NCBI GenBank assembly: GCA_030650265.1
Contig: JAUSEJ010000640.1
Location: forward strand, 1-7,374
Source of the DNA: Dehalococcoidia bacterium
GTDB taxonomy: Bacteria > Chloroflexota > Dehalococcoidia > JACPQF01
DNA length: 7,374 nucleotides
Reading direction: 5' to 3'
The notes beneath the pieces are model-generated. The model ran no database searches. It saw only the letters and a list, made by a program, of their open reading frames with translations, and was not told the origin of the DNA. Below, piece by piece: positions 1-5,363 of this stretch. The position numbers and the translations under genes are program-made. Positions within the stretch are counted from its first letter, which is position 1. Each line of letters begins with the position of its first letter.

Positions 1-31
1 GGGCGAGACTGACGGGATAGGGGAAAAGGGG

Positions 32-47
32 TCCTTCAGCTGAAGGA
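32..47. repeat. 16-bp perfect palindrome, possible TA operator
   Basis: TCCTTCAGCTGAAGGA reads the same on both strands. Its right end lies where the -35 region of the promoter at 66-74 would fall, 60 bp before the antitoxin start. Antitoxins of type II modules usually repress their own promoter through such sites, so an operator is a fair inference. It is flanked by G-rich and A-rich runs. On the minus strand it could also fold as a 6-bp stem followed by CCCCTTTT, so a terminator for a gene to the left cannot be excluded. Confidence 0.4.
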
Positions 48-65
48 GGGGGAAAGAGAGAAGTG

Positions 66-74
66 TGATATAAT
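66..74 (+). promoter_or_regulatory. Extended -10 promoter for the first TA module
   Basis: TGATATAAT is an ideal extended -10 element (TG, one base, TATAAT). No good -35 hexamer is seen about 17 bp upstream, which is usual for extended -10 promoters. The start of transcription would be near 81, giving a leader of about 26 nt that carries GGGAGG at 96-101, five bases before the ATG at 107. Confidence 0.6.
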
Positions 75-106
75 GGGGCTACTAATTCGCTGAGAGGGAG
101 GCGCAC

Positions 107-307
107 ATGTCCAGCGTGGATGCAATAAAGCAGGCCATTGAGTTGTTGCCTGATGATGAGTTTGTCGAATTGACTAGATGGCTCTCGGAGAAGGACTGGG
201 TGAAGTGGGACAGTCGTATAGAGATGGATTCTAGGGCAGGCGACTTGGATTTCCTCGCCGGGGAGGCATTTGACGAGAATAGCAGGGGAACACTGCGGGA
301 GCTTTAG
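107..307 (+). CDS. Antitoxin of a RelE/ParE-type toxin-antitoxin module
   Basis: Small acidic 66-aa protein that should bind and neutralise the toxin encoded directly after it. The start is supported by GGGAGG at 96-101 with five-base spacing. Residues 1-25 form a likely amphipathic helix (AIKQAIELLPDDEFVELTRW). Next comes a stretch rich in Trp, Lys and Asp, then the segment GDLDFLAGEAF and a C-terminal LREL. In this antitoxin type, as I recall it, the LDFL...EEA part and the C-terminal LREL recur and probably wrap the toxin. I see no obvious helix-turn-helix or ribbon-helix-helix motif, so how it would bind DNA is unclear. The stop TAG (305-307) touches the toxin ATG with no spacer, so translation is almost certainly coupled. 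The family role is confident from the pair; the precise family name is not. Confidence 0.75.
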   Translation: MSSVDAIKQAIELLPDDEFVELTRWLSEKDWVKWDSRIEMDSRAGDLDFLAGEAFDENSRGTLREL

Positions 308-568
308 ATGCACCGAGCGACGGAACGCTTCTGGAAGTGCTTTGAAGGGCTTCCCAAGCCCATACAAGAATTGTCTAATCGCAATTTCCGGCTGCTGAGG
401 TCAGACCCCTGGCATTCTTCCCTCCATTTCAAGAAGGTTGGCAGCTTTTGGTCCGTTCGAATTGGCCTCCATCACAGAGCGCTTTCGGTTGAGGACGGGC
501 AGGATTTCATCTGGGTCTGGATCGGCTCCCATGGTGCCTATGATCGATTGATCAGAGACAGGGACTAG
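308..568 (+). CDS. RelE/ParE-superfamily toxin
   Basis: An 86-aa basic protein that would act in the cytoplasm. RelE-like members cleave mRNA on the ribosome and ParE-like members poison gyrase; the sequence alone does not decide which. Visible hallmarks are an N-terminal helix pair (FWKCFEGLPKPIQELSNRNFRLL, residues 8-30), the SLHFKKVGSFWSVRIG strand region (38-53) with conserved basic residues K42, K43 and R51, the RALSVEDG turn (57-64), and the closing WIGSHGAYDRLI (71-82), typical of this superfamily. Length is normal and there is no frameshift. It has no separate ribosome-binding site: its ATG follows the antitoxin stop directly, so output should depend on antitoxin translation. It converges on vapC, 46 nt away. 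Confidence 0.82.
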   Translation: MHRATERFWKCFEGLPKPIQELSNRNFRLLRSDPWHSSLHFKKVGSFWSVRIGLHHRALSVEDGQDFIWVWIGSHGAYDRLIRDRD

Positions 569-598
569 CAGATATACTCAGGTATGCGAAACTGTCTC
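555..598. repeat. Inverted repeat between convergent TA modules
   Basis: GAGACAG (555-561) and CTGTCTC (592-598) are perfect complements around a 30-nt loop, which contains a small ATAC/GTAT hairpin (574-585). The element spans the toxin stop and the short convergent gap before the vapC 3' end. It might slow or end transcription from either side, but no T run follows, so a true intrinsic terminator is doubtful. Confidence 0.25.
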
Positions 599-614
599 AT
601 TTCATCGTCGTTGC

Positions 615-1064
615 TCAGAGCGCTCGGTGTCCAGCGGCAGTTAGATCGATCCTTTTGAGGTTGGGAAGTCGATCGAGGTGATGCCGGTCGAATGAGGCAA
701 CCTCGATCGCGCCTGTCTGCCGCATTCTGGCGACAAGAAGGGCATCACCGAAGTCGATTGGATAGCCTTCGTAAAGATCGACCGCGGTGTCATAGGTAAA
801 GCGATCGGCGCTCGACAGGCGAAGGCCGCCCATACCGAGAATTGCTCGCATCGACTTGACCACATCGCCGCGGTCGAGTCGATAAGGTAATGACCGGGAG
901 GTCAGGACGTGCTCCAACTCGAGCAGTACCGACTCGGTGATTGTAGCCTCGATGGAGCCGGCGTCCACGCGCATCAAGAATGTAGTAGCGAGCGCAGACT
1001 GGTCGGGCAAATCCCGGGCAAAGTGGCGAACGAAGACGTTGGTATCGACGAAGATCGGTGTCAC
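615..1064 (-). CDS. vapC: VapC-like PIN-domain toxin (ribonuclease)
   Basis: A 149-aa PIN-domain protein, the expected size for a VapC toxin. These are Mg2+-dependent RNases that cut tRNA or rRNA. The acidic active-site set is present: D7 in FVDTNVF, E49 in LLELEHVL, D107 in DFGDALLVA (with D104 nearby), and D126 in SFDRHHLDRL. The motif order and spacing match an intact, probably active enzyme. The start codon is GTG at 1064-1062; it overlaps the vapB stop by four bases (GTGA) and lacks a strong ribosome-binding site, so it is probably translated by coupling. The gene ends 46 nt from the facing RelE-like toxin. The target RNA cannot be told from sequence. Confidence 0.88.
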   Translation of the reverse strand: MTPIFVDTNVFVRHFARDLPDQSALATTFLMRVDAGSIEATITESVLLELEHVLTSRSLPYRLDRGDVVKSMRAILGMGGLRLSSADRFTYDTAVDLYEGYPIDFGDALLVARMRQTGAIEVASFDRHHLDRLPNLKRIDLTAAGHRAL

Positions 1065-1354
1065 CGGTCGGGCTCTTCGTAAATACGCCTACCGACTTCC
1101 TCCTTCACGATCGCTTCAACCTCGTGCCACTCAAGTGGTTCGTAGGCAAACTTCGGACGGGCGATGCCCGCAGTGGCTTCGATTAAAGAGTCGCGGCGCC
1201 GGACTTCAATCACTAGGGTGTCTTCGTTTTTGCCTGCTCGTACCTCGACTAGATCCCCGGGCTCGATCCCAAGTAGTTGACGCAGTTGCGCTGGCAATGT
1301 GACTTGACCTTTTGCCGTAACCTTGCTGTAGTAGTAGTCTTCGCGGATGGGCAT
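1061..1354 (-). CDS. vapB: VapB-like AbrB/SpoVT-fold antitoxin
   Basis: A 97-aa partner of VapC. Residues about 9-50 form a swapped-hairpin AbrB domain, with the signature SKVTAKGQVTLPAQLRQLLG followed by IEPGDLVEV; this domain dimerises and binds the operator. The C-terminal half (KFAYEPLEWHEVEAIVKEEV) is the likely toxin-binding tail. I chose ATG 1354 because GGAGG lies five bases before it on the minus strand. A GTG four codons upstream (1366) is open but has no ribosome-binding site and would consume the GGAGG as coding sequence. It overlaps vapC by four bases. VapB with VapC normally represses the shared promoter, and a matching palindrome is seen at 1402-1414. Confidence 0.86.
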   Translation of the reverse strand: MPIREDYYYSKVTAKGQVTLPAQLRQLLGIEPGDLVEVRAGKNEDTLVIEVRRRDSLIEATAGIARPKFAYEPLEWHEVEAIVKEEVGRRIYEEPDR

Positions 1355-1385
1355 ACCCGCCTCCACTGTTGGATTAGATATTTGT

Positions 1386-1414
1386 AGTGTACCATGTTAC
1401 CTTGCATACTGCAA
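1386..1414 (-). promoter_or_regulatory. Candidate vapBC promoter
   Basis: On the minus strand TTGCAG (1414-1409) and TACACT (1391-1386) are separated by exactly 17 bp. They match the -35 and -10 consensus at four of six positions each. Transcription would start near 1379, about 25 nt before the vapB ATG. Confidence 0.5.
1402..1414. promoter_or_regulatory. Candidate VapB operator palindrome
   Basis: TTGCA-TAC-TGCAA is a 5-bp perfect inverted repeat around three bases. It ends exactly at the outer edge of the vapBC -35 box, so a bound VapB-VapC complex would block RNA polymerase. The placement suits autoregulation. The short arms mean chance occurrence is possible. Confidence 0.35.
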
Positions 1415-1450
1415 AGCCGGAGGGAGTTGCACACTCATGGGACTGTCGGT

Positions 1451-1485
1451 GCCGGTCTGGACAACTGAGTTGCGCCAGACTTGGC
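1451..1485 (+). other. Long imperfect stem-loop, possible structured RNA
   Basis: Three nested complementary blocks pair in register: GCC 1451-1453 with GGC 1483-1485, GTCTGG 1455-1460 with CCAGAC 1475-1480, and CAAC 1462-1465 with GTTG 1469-1472, around a TGA loop. That makes 13 base pairs broken by two small internal loops. No known RNA family is recognised. With the hairpins at 1503-1542 it could form the body of a small RNA, or it could be relic DNA from an insertion. Pairing was judged by eye, without an energy calculation. Confidence 0.3.
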
Positions 1486-1502
1486 CTACCGTGTTGCCCT
1501 CT

Positions 1503-1542
1503 CCCGGTGTCTGCCGGGCGATCATGGCGCCCGGTCCCTTTT
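1503..1542 (+). terminator. Terminator-like hairpin with a competing alternative stem
   Basis: CCGGGCG (1514-1520) pairs perfectly with CGCCCGG (1528-1534) across a 7-nt loop and is followed by TCCCTTTT (1535-1542), a plausible but weak intrinsic terminator on the + strand. The same left arm can instead pair as CCGGG (1514-1518) with CCCGG (1503-1507), which would undo the terminator. No gene follows for over 250 nt, so if real it would end a transcript starting in the vapBC-side gap. Confidence 0.35.
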
Positions 1543-1711
1543 CATGATCAGGCGCTATTGCCGATCGAGGATTATGTTTGGGTAGACTATGGCGGGCTAA
1601 ATGGCTCGCGGGGTCGCCGATTGGTGTGATGCCATACAGGTACAGCGGTAGCACGACATGGAGGGGCGCTCGCGATACCTGGCCGCCAAGTCGTTCTCTG
1701 GTTTGGCCCGG

Positions 1712-1724
1712 ACTATGGCATAGT
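1712..1724. repeat. 13-bp palindrome upstream of the rpmH promoter
   Basis: ACTATG-G-CATAGT is a perfect 6-bp inverted repeat, nested inside GCCCGG (1706-1711) and CCGGGC (1732-1737). It ends 23 bp before the rpmH -35 box, a position suited to a regulator-binding site. The left part (GACTATGGC) is repeated at 1585-1593. No known regulator is recognised. Confidence 0.3.
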
Positions 1725-1747
1725 TTAGGGACCGGGCGACCAGCGAA

Positions 1748-1777
1748 TTGACAGTGGGAGAGGGGTTCCGGTATAAT
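1748..1777 (+). promoter_or_regulatory. Strong housekeeping promoter for the rpmH operon
   Basis: TTGACA (1748-1753) and TATAAT (1772-1777) are both perfect consensus hexamers with an 18-bp spacer. Transcription should start near 1784, giving a leader of about 27 nt to the rpmH GTG. It is the best promoter in the window and may drive the whole forward gene series. Confidence 0.85.
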
Positions 1778-1810
1778 GGCCGTTGAAGTTTATCGACGAA
1801 AGGGAACAAG

Positions 1811-1948
1811 GTGCCCAAGAGAACGTGGCAGCCCAAACGGATTCCTCGTCAGCGAGCGCTCGGCTTTATGGCCCGCATGGCTACAAGAGCGGGGCGATTG
1901 GTTCTTAAGGCGAGGCGGCTGAAGGGGCGTAGGAAGTTAAGCGTATAG
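1811..1948 (+). CDS. rpmH: 50S ribosomal protein L34
   Basis: Encodes 45 aa, the normal size of bL34, a small, very basic protein of the large ribosomal subunit. The reading [19 protein letters not shown] is followed by [22 protein letters not shown] and a final SV, which matches the family along its full length. About a third of the residues are Arg or Lys. The start is GTG at 1811 with AGGGA at 1801-1805. It is the first gene after the consensus promoter at 1748-1777 and precedes rnpA, the order found in most bacteria near the origin. Confidence 0.95.
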   Translation: MPKRTWQPKRIPRQRALGFMARMATRAGRLVLKARRLKGRRKLSV

Positions 1949-1991
1949 GCCGGAGTAGCCTGGTTTTGGGTCGGCCTGCGGGGCTGCCCCG
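1948..1991 (+). other. Tandem hairpins in the rpmH-rnpA spacer
   Basis: The 108-nt spacer contains GGCCG (1948-1952) pairing with CGGCC (1972-1976), then CGGGG (1979-1983) pairing with CCCCG (1987-1991) across a CTG loop. No T run follows, so this is not an intrinsic terminator. It could be an mRNA processing or stability element that lets the cell make far more L34 than RnpA from one transcript. Pairing was judged by eye. Confidence 0.3.
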
Positions 1992-2056
1992 GGGAATGGG
2001 TCTTCAGTGGATGTGGGCGGCGCTTGGCGACCGCTGATGGCTAGCGGGGGAGGCAT

Positions 2057-2407
2057 GTGGAGAAACGGCGACGGTTGGTGAGGGCCGCCGATTACGCCAG
2101 GGTCCACAGCGGCGGCAAGTCATGGGCTCTCCCGTTGTTGGTCGTCCGGGTTCTTCGTAGCGGGCAGGAGACTACGCGGTTTGGCTTCTCTGTAGGAAAG
2201 CGAGTCGGTAAGGCTGTGGTGAGGAACCGGGTCAAGCGTCTGCTTCGAGAAGTAGCCCGGTCAGTGATAGTGAAGTCTGGCTGGGATATCGTGATAATCG
2301 CCCGCGCTCCCTCGGCCTCGGCCAGTTTTCAGGAGATCCGGGCAGCGGTTCTCGGGGCATTGAGACGGGCGAGGCTCCTGGCTGAGGGCTCGCCAAGAGA
2401 AGGTTGA
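2057..2407 (+). CDS. rnpA: Ribonuclease P protein component
   Basis: A 116-aa basic protein that binds the RNase P RNA and helps it cut the 5' leader from pre-tRNA. The N-terminal [16 protein letters not shown] segment lines the pre-tRNA leader cleft. The family signature [20 protein letters not shown] (residues 43-62) contains the RNR motif at 56-58. Length is typical. The start is GTG 2057 behind GGGGGAGG (2046-2053); the spacing is only three bases, but an in-frame TAG at 2042 rules out an earlier start, and the protein N terminus aligns well with the family. Its stop overlaps the yidD ATG by one base. Confidence 0.95.
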   Translation: MEKRRRLVRAADYARVHSGGKSWALPLLVVRVLRSGQETTRFGFSVGKRVGKAVVRNRVKRLLREVARSVIVKSGWDIVIIARAPSASASFQEIRAAVLGALRRARLLAEGSPREG

Positions 2408-2616
2408 TGAAGGGCATAGCTTTGCTGGCGATTCGCATCTATCAGCAAACCTTATCAAGGGTGACCCCACCTACCTGCCGTTACGTGCCAAGCTGCTCGC
2501 ACTATGGCTACGAGGCCATCGACCGTTACGGCGTGTTGAGGGGCGGTTGGTTGGCGTTGAAACGGATCGCCAGATGTCATCCATTTCATTCTGGGGGTTA
2601 CGACCCCGTTCCCTGA
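2407..2616 (+). CDS. yidD: Membrane protein insertion efficiency factor YidD
   Basis: A 69-aa protein that attaches to the inner face of the membrane by an N-terminal amphipathic helix (residues 3-18) and aids YidC-dependent insertion. The three conserved cysteines are present, C24 and C30 in [15 protein letters not shown] and C57 in RCHPF, and the family ending GGYDPVP closes the protein. I chose ATG 2407, which overlaps the rnpA stop (TGATG); a TTG one codon earlier is possible but less likely. AGAGAAGG at 2396-2403 serves as ribosome-binding site. The last proline and stop codons lie inside the palindrome carrying parS. Confidence 0.94.
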   Translation: MKGIALLAIRIYQQTLSRVTPPTCRYVPSCSHYGYEAIDRYGVLRGGWLALKRIARCHPFHSGGYDPVP

Positions 2617-2638
2617 TGTTTCACGTGAAACATCAGGG
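2611..2638. promoter_or_regulatory. parS: parS centromere site within a 28-bp perfect palindrome
   Basis: The core TGTTTCACGTGAAACA (2617-2632) is exactly the bacterial consensus parS, the site where ParB loads as a CTP-dependent clamp. The symmetry continues for six more bases on each side, giving 28 bp of perfect palindrome. The left arm contains the final Pro codon and TGA stop of yidD. ParA and ParB are encoded about 3.6 and 4.4 kb downstream, so the site and its machinery are linked. No second parS is seen in the window. In mRNA the palindrome could also fold as a strong hairpin between yidD and the lipoprotein gene. Confidence 0.95.
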
Positions 2639-2681
2639 CCATCTATGGTGGGCACGGAAACCCCATGAAGAACGAGAGGCA

Positions 2682-3794
2682 ATGAGCAGGAGCCGTCTGG
2701 GCACCCCGCTCTATTTGAGGAGGAAGCTGATACAGAATTCACTTATTAGATGGCCCGGGCTACTCGCCCTGGCGTTGATGTCAATTCTTCTCCTGGGTGG
2801 TTGTACCGCCTCTGCCCCAACAGGCTGGTCGAGCCCGGTCGTGGCCGACGACGTCCTGTACACCGGGTCAGCAGGGGGCAAGGTCTTCGCCCTTGACGCC
2901 AGGACCGGGGAAATCAGGTGGGAATTCCCGCCGGAATCTGACAAGAACCTGACTGCTGTTTACGCTTCGCCCGAGGTCGCTGGTGGCAAGGTCTACATCG
3001 GCGCCTATGATAGCAAGATGTACGCTCTCGACGCCGCAAGAGGCTTCAAAGTTTGGGAATACCAAACGGGTGGCGGGATCTACGGCGGCGTGGCGGTGGG
3101 AGGCGAAATGATCTATTTCGGCTCCAATGACGGGTGGGTCTATGCTTTGGACGCCGCCAATGGCAACGTGAAATGGAAGAAGCAGACCGACGCCGGCGTC
3201 TGGTCGACACCGGTCCTGGCGGGCAACACGCTCTTCGTGACCTCTCTTGACCACACCATCTACGCCCTCGACCCTGCTACCGGCAGCGTCAAGTGGCCGT
3301 TCAAAGCGGAGGGTGCCATCGCGGCCACGCCCATCATCACCAACAGCACCGTCTACGTCGGCGCCTACGACCGCAACCTCTACGCCCTGGATGCTGGAAA
3401 GGGTACAGAGAAGTGGCGGTTTACGGCGGATAACTGGTTCTGGGCGCGCCCGCTGGTGGTCGGTGAGCTCGTATATGTCGGCAACCTTGACAGCAATTTC
3501 TATGCCCTGGATGCCGCCACAGGGCAGAAGAAGTGGCAGTTCGTGACGCGGGGTGGCATCCGTTCGGGAGCGGTCCTGACGAATGGCGCGCTGGTGGTGG
3601 GGTCTGGCGATGGCAAACTTTACGAATTCGATTTCAATGGCCAGAAGAAATGGGAGTTCAACACCGGCGCCGCGATTCAAGGTGCCATCTTCGCCAGCAA
3701 GGATCTGGTCTTCGCCAGCAACGCCAACAACATTCTTTTCGCAGTGGATGCGGCTACTGGGACCAAGCGGTGGGAGGCCCAACTCAAGAAGTAG
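2682..3794 (+). CDS. Lipoprotein with eight-blade PQQ-type beta-propeller (BamB-like)
   Basis: A 370-aa predicted exported lipoprotein. The N terminus is basic (R3, R5, R13, R14, K15), then a hydrophobic run (26-38) and lipobox LGGC with the lipidated Cys at 41. The rest is eight tandem repeats of about 40 aa, each with a strand like VYVGAYD, then YALDA, TG and a Trp strand, as in KMYALDAARGFKVWEY. Eight blades close a propeller of the PQQ/BamB kind. I see no catalytic set or PQQ ligands, so a scaffold role in envelope protein assembly is more likely than dehydrogenase activity. Start ATG 2682 has GAGAGG at 2674-2679, with close spacing. The frame is open further upstream into yidD, but those starts would bury the signal peptide. 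A strong AGGAGG inside the frame (2718-2723) leaves a later non-AUG start possible. It lies between yidD and yidC, consistent with a role beside the insertase. Confidence 0.85.
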   Translation: MSRSRLGTPLYLRRKLIQNSLIRWPGLLALALMSILLLGGCTASAPTGWSSPVVADDVLYTGSAGGKVFALDARTGEIRWEFPPESDKNLTAVYASPEVAGGKVYIGAYDSKMYALDAARGFKVWEYQTGGGIYGGVAVGGEMIYFGSNDGWVYALDAANGNVKWKKQTDAGVWSTPVLAGNTLFVTSLDHTIYALDPATGSVKWPFKAEGAIAATPIITNSTVYVGAYDRNLYALDAGKGTEKWRFTADNWFWARPLVVGELVYVGNLDSNFYALDAATGQKKWQFVTRGGIRSGAVLTNGALVVGSGDGKLYEFDFNGQKKWEFNTGAAIQGAIFASKDLVFASNANNILFAVDAATGTKRWEAQLKK

Positions 3795-3815
3795 CCGTGA
3801 AATATTGAGGTAGAA

Positions 3816-4655
3816 TTGGATGCGATAACGCAACTCTGGAATACGCTGTTCTTTCAGCCGATGCTGAATGGCTTGATCGTCTTGTATAGCCTACTCTTCC
3901 ATAACTTTGGCCTGACCATTTTCGTCTTTACCGTAATTATCCGGACCATAATGTACCCGTTGACCATGAAACAGCTTCAGGCCTCTAAGGCCATGTCGAT
4001 GCTTCAGCCCCGCATTCAGGAGATCCAGAAGAAGTACGGCAAGGATCGGGAACGGCTGTCAAAGGAGACAATGGCCCTTTACAAAGAGCACGGGGTGAAC
4101 CCCCTCGGCTGTGCCGTGCCTACAATACTCCAGTTTCCCATCTGGATTGGCCTGTACCAGTCCATCACCTTCGCTCTTGGCGACAAGCCGGAAAGTATGC
4201 TGAATCTGGCTCAACATCTCTATTCCGGATTGGAGCTGGCGACTCGGGCCATACCACTAAACAACCATTTTCTTTGGCTAGATCTCGCTGCGCCGGACCA
4301 AACCTACATACTGCCGATCCTCGTGGGGGCATCCATGTGGCTGCAGCAGAAGATGATGGCAATGCCAATGGCGGATCCGCAGCAGGCGCAGATGAACAAA
4401 ATGATGCAGACGATGATGCCGCTCATGTTCGCCTTCTTCACCGTGAGTTTCGCCAGTGGCCTTGCAATCTACTGGGTGACCTCCAACGTCATCAGCATAG
4501 TGCTCCAGTACCGTGTCACTGGCTGGGGCTCTCTGCGCAAAATTCCTCAGTTTGAGTGGGTTCGCGACAGGCTTCTGGGAAATGCGGCTCCTGCGCCTAC
4601 CCCTATCCCTGCGCCTACCCCTAAGACACCTGCTAAAGGAAGGAAGAGGACATAG
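3816..4655 (+). CDS. yidC: Membrane protein insertase YidC/Oxa1 family
   Basis: A 279-aa polytopic membrane protein that inserts and folds membrane proteins alone or with Sec. Hydrophobic segments lie near residues 18-48, in the PTILQFPIWIGLYQSITFAL region, in TYILPILVGASMWL, and in the MMPLMFAFFTVSFASGLAIYWVTSNVISI region. The conserved groove arginine is R43 in VIIRTIMYPL, followed by the cytoplasmic coiled hairpin (KAMSMLQPRIQEIQKKYGKDRERL). It is the short form without the large periplasmic domain of E. coli YidC, and no lipobox is seen. The tail is Pro/Ala/Thr-rich and ends basic (KGRKRT), as expected for ribosome contact. The start is TTG 3816 with GAGG at 3807-3810; the nearby ATG at 3820 is out of frame. 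The stop touches the jag ATG with no spacer. Confidence 0.94.
   Translation: MDAITQLWNTLFFQPMLNGLIVLYSLLFHNFGLTIFVFTVIIRTIMYPLTMKQLQASKAMSMLQPRIQEIQKKYGKDRERLSKETMALYKEHGVNPLGCAVPTILQFPIWIGLYQSITFALGDKPESMLNLAQHLYSGLELATRAIPLNNHFLWLDLAAPDQTYILPILVGASMWLQQKMMAMPMADPQQAQMNKMMQTMMPLMFAFFTVSFASGLAIYWVTSNVISIVLQYRVTGWGSLRKIPQFEWVRDRLLGNAAPAPTPIPAPTPKTPAKGRKRT
4590..4625 (+). repeat. 18-bp tandem duplication in the yidC tail
   Basis: Two adjacent 18-bp units (4590-4607 and 4608-4625) share their first 16 bases, CCTGCGCCTACCCCTA. They encode PAPTPI and PAPTPK near residues 259-270. This looks like a recent in-frame duplication in an unstructured linker, so copy number may vary among relatives. Confidence 0.85.
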
Positions 4656-5342
4656 ATGCAGATCGAAGTTAGCGCAAAGACGGTGGCCGAGGCAATCGCC
4701 AAGGCCGAGACTGAACTGGGTGTCAACCGCGAAGAGATGCACATCCTCGTTCTCAGCGAGGGGAAAACTGGCCTCTTCGGCTTCGGCTCAGAGGAGGCGC
4801 GCATCAAGGTGAGCGTGCCGGAGCCCATTATTCGGCGGGAGCCGCTGGAGGAATCGGCCGTGGTGGCCAAGGATGCCCTTGAAAGGCTACTGTCTCTTAT
4901 GGGCATAAAAGCCACGGTAGACGTACGACAGAACCTCGGCTTGGGGGACCCGAACGATTACACGCCCGTGGAGTTGGACATTCGAGGAGAGGACCTGGGC
5001 ATCCTCATCGGCCGCCGCGGGGAGACGCTTTCTTCCCTCCAGTTTATCGTCAGTCTTATCGTGAGCAGGCGACTGCAGCAGCGTACGCGGATTTCCGTGG
5101 ACGTGGAGGGCTATCGCGTCCGCCGCGAGCAAACTCTGACCGGATTAGCCTTGCGAATAGCCGATCGGGTTAGGGCCAATCTCCAGCCGGTCACGATGGA
5201 ACCAATGCCGCCCAACGAGAGGCGCATAGTCCATCTCGCTTTGCAGGATCATCCCGATGTCACGACCCATAGCATCGGCGAGGGCGAGGACCGCAAGGTG
5301 GTGGTTTCTCCGAAGGATGCGATTAGACTGGGAAGTCGCTAG
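4656..5342 (+). CDS. jag: RNA-binding protein Jag/KhpB
   Basis: A 228-aa protein with three domains in the usual order. Residues 1-52 are the Jag_N domain (EVSAKTVAEAIAKAETELG, then GLFGFGSEEARIKV). A KH domain carries IGRRGETLSSLQFI with the GRRG loop at 119-122. A C-terminal R3H domain carries R189-x3-H193 in RRIVHLAL, followed by DVTTHSIGEGEDRKVVVSP. KhpB pairs with KhpA and binds many RNAs, affecting cell division and envelope growth in Gram-positive bacteria. The gene almost always follows yidC. Its ATG directly follows the yidC TAG, so the two are translationally coupled. Length and motifs are intact. Confidence 0.94.
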   Translation: MQIEVSAKTVAEAIAKAETELGVNREEMHILVLSEGKTGLFGFGSEEARIKVSVPEPIIRREPLEESAVVAKDALERLLSLMGIKATVDVRQNLGLGDPNDYTPVELDIRGEDLGILIGRRGETLSSLQFIVSLIVSRRLQQRTRISVDVEGYRVRREQTLTGLALRIADRVRANLQPVTMEPMPPNERRIVHLALQDHPDVTTHSIGEGEDRKVVVSPKDAIRLGSR

Positions 5343-5363
5343 CGTTTGCGGTCGGGAGGAGCG

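Larger units (their letters stand above)
1415..1747. other. Long non-coding gap between vapBC and rpmH
   Basis: About 330 nt lie between the vapBC and rpmH promoters. Short open frames exist on both strands but none has family features or a convincing start, so I leave them out. The stretch is not empty: it holds a long stem-loop (1451-1485), alternative GC hairpins with a T run (1503-1542), an inverted repeat GATCATG/CATGATC (1520-1526 and 1543-1549), and a palindrome (1712-1724). GACTATGGC occurs twice, at 1585-1593 and 1711-1719. No DnaA box close to TTATCCACA was found. Confidence 0.6.

Noticed and set aside
937..1302. Forward open frame of 121 codons opposite vapBC
   Set aside because: It is antisense to two well-supported genes and its translation shows no domain or composition of a real protein.
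1558..1588. TTGCCG and TAGACT as a second promoter toward rpmH
   Set aside because: Poor -35 match and a 19-bp spacer; the consensus promoter at 1748-1777 explains expression better.
1..1810. Search for oriC and DnaA boxes in the left half
   Set aside because: No sequence close to TTATCCACA or its complement was found; TGTGATATAA at 63-72 resembles a box only with several mismatches and is better explained as the -10 region.
1347..1836. Several 60-85 codon frames on both strands in the vapBC-rpmH gap
   Set aside because: They overlap one another, lack good ribosome-binding sites and show no recognisable motif.
2547..2681. Upstream extension of the lipoprotein reading frame into yidD
   Set aside because: It would place about 85 residues before the lipobox Cys, overlaps yidD and parS, and lacks a suitable ribosome-binding site.
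2665..2685. Six-codon frame overlapping the lipoprotein ATG as ATGA
   Set aside because: It has no ribosome-binding site and is too short to separate from chance.
2868..3833. Long minus-strand open frame of 321 codons opposite the propeller lipoprotein
   Set aside because: It mirrors the repeated blades on the opposite strand, has no family features, and the + strand gene is strongly supported.
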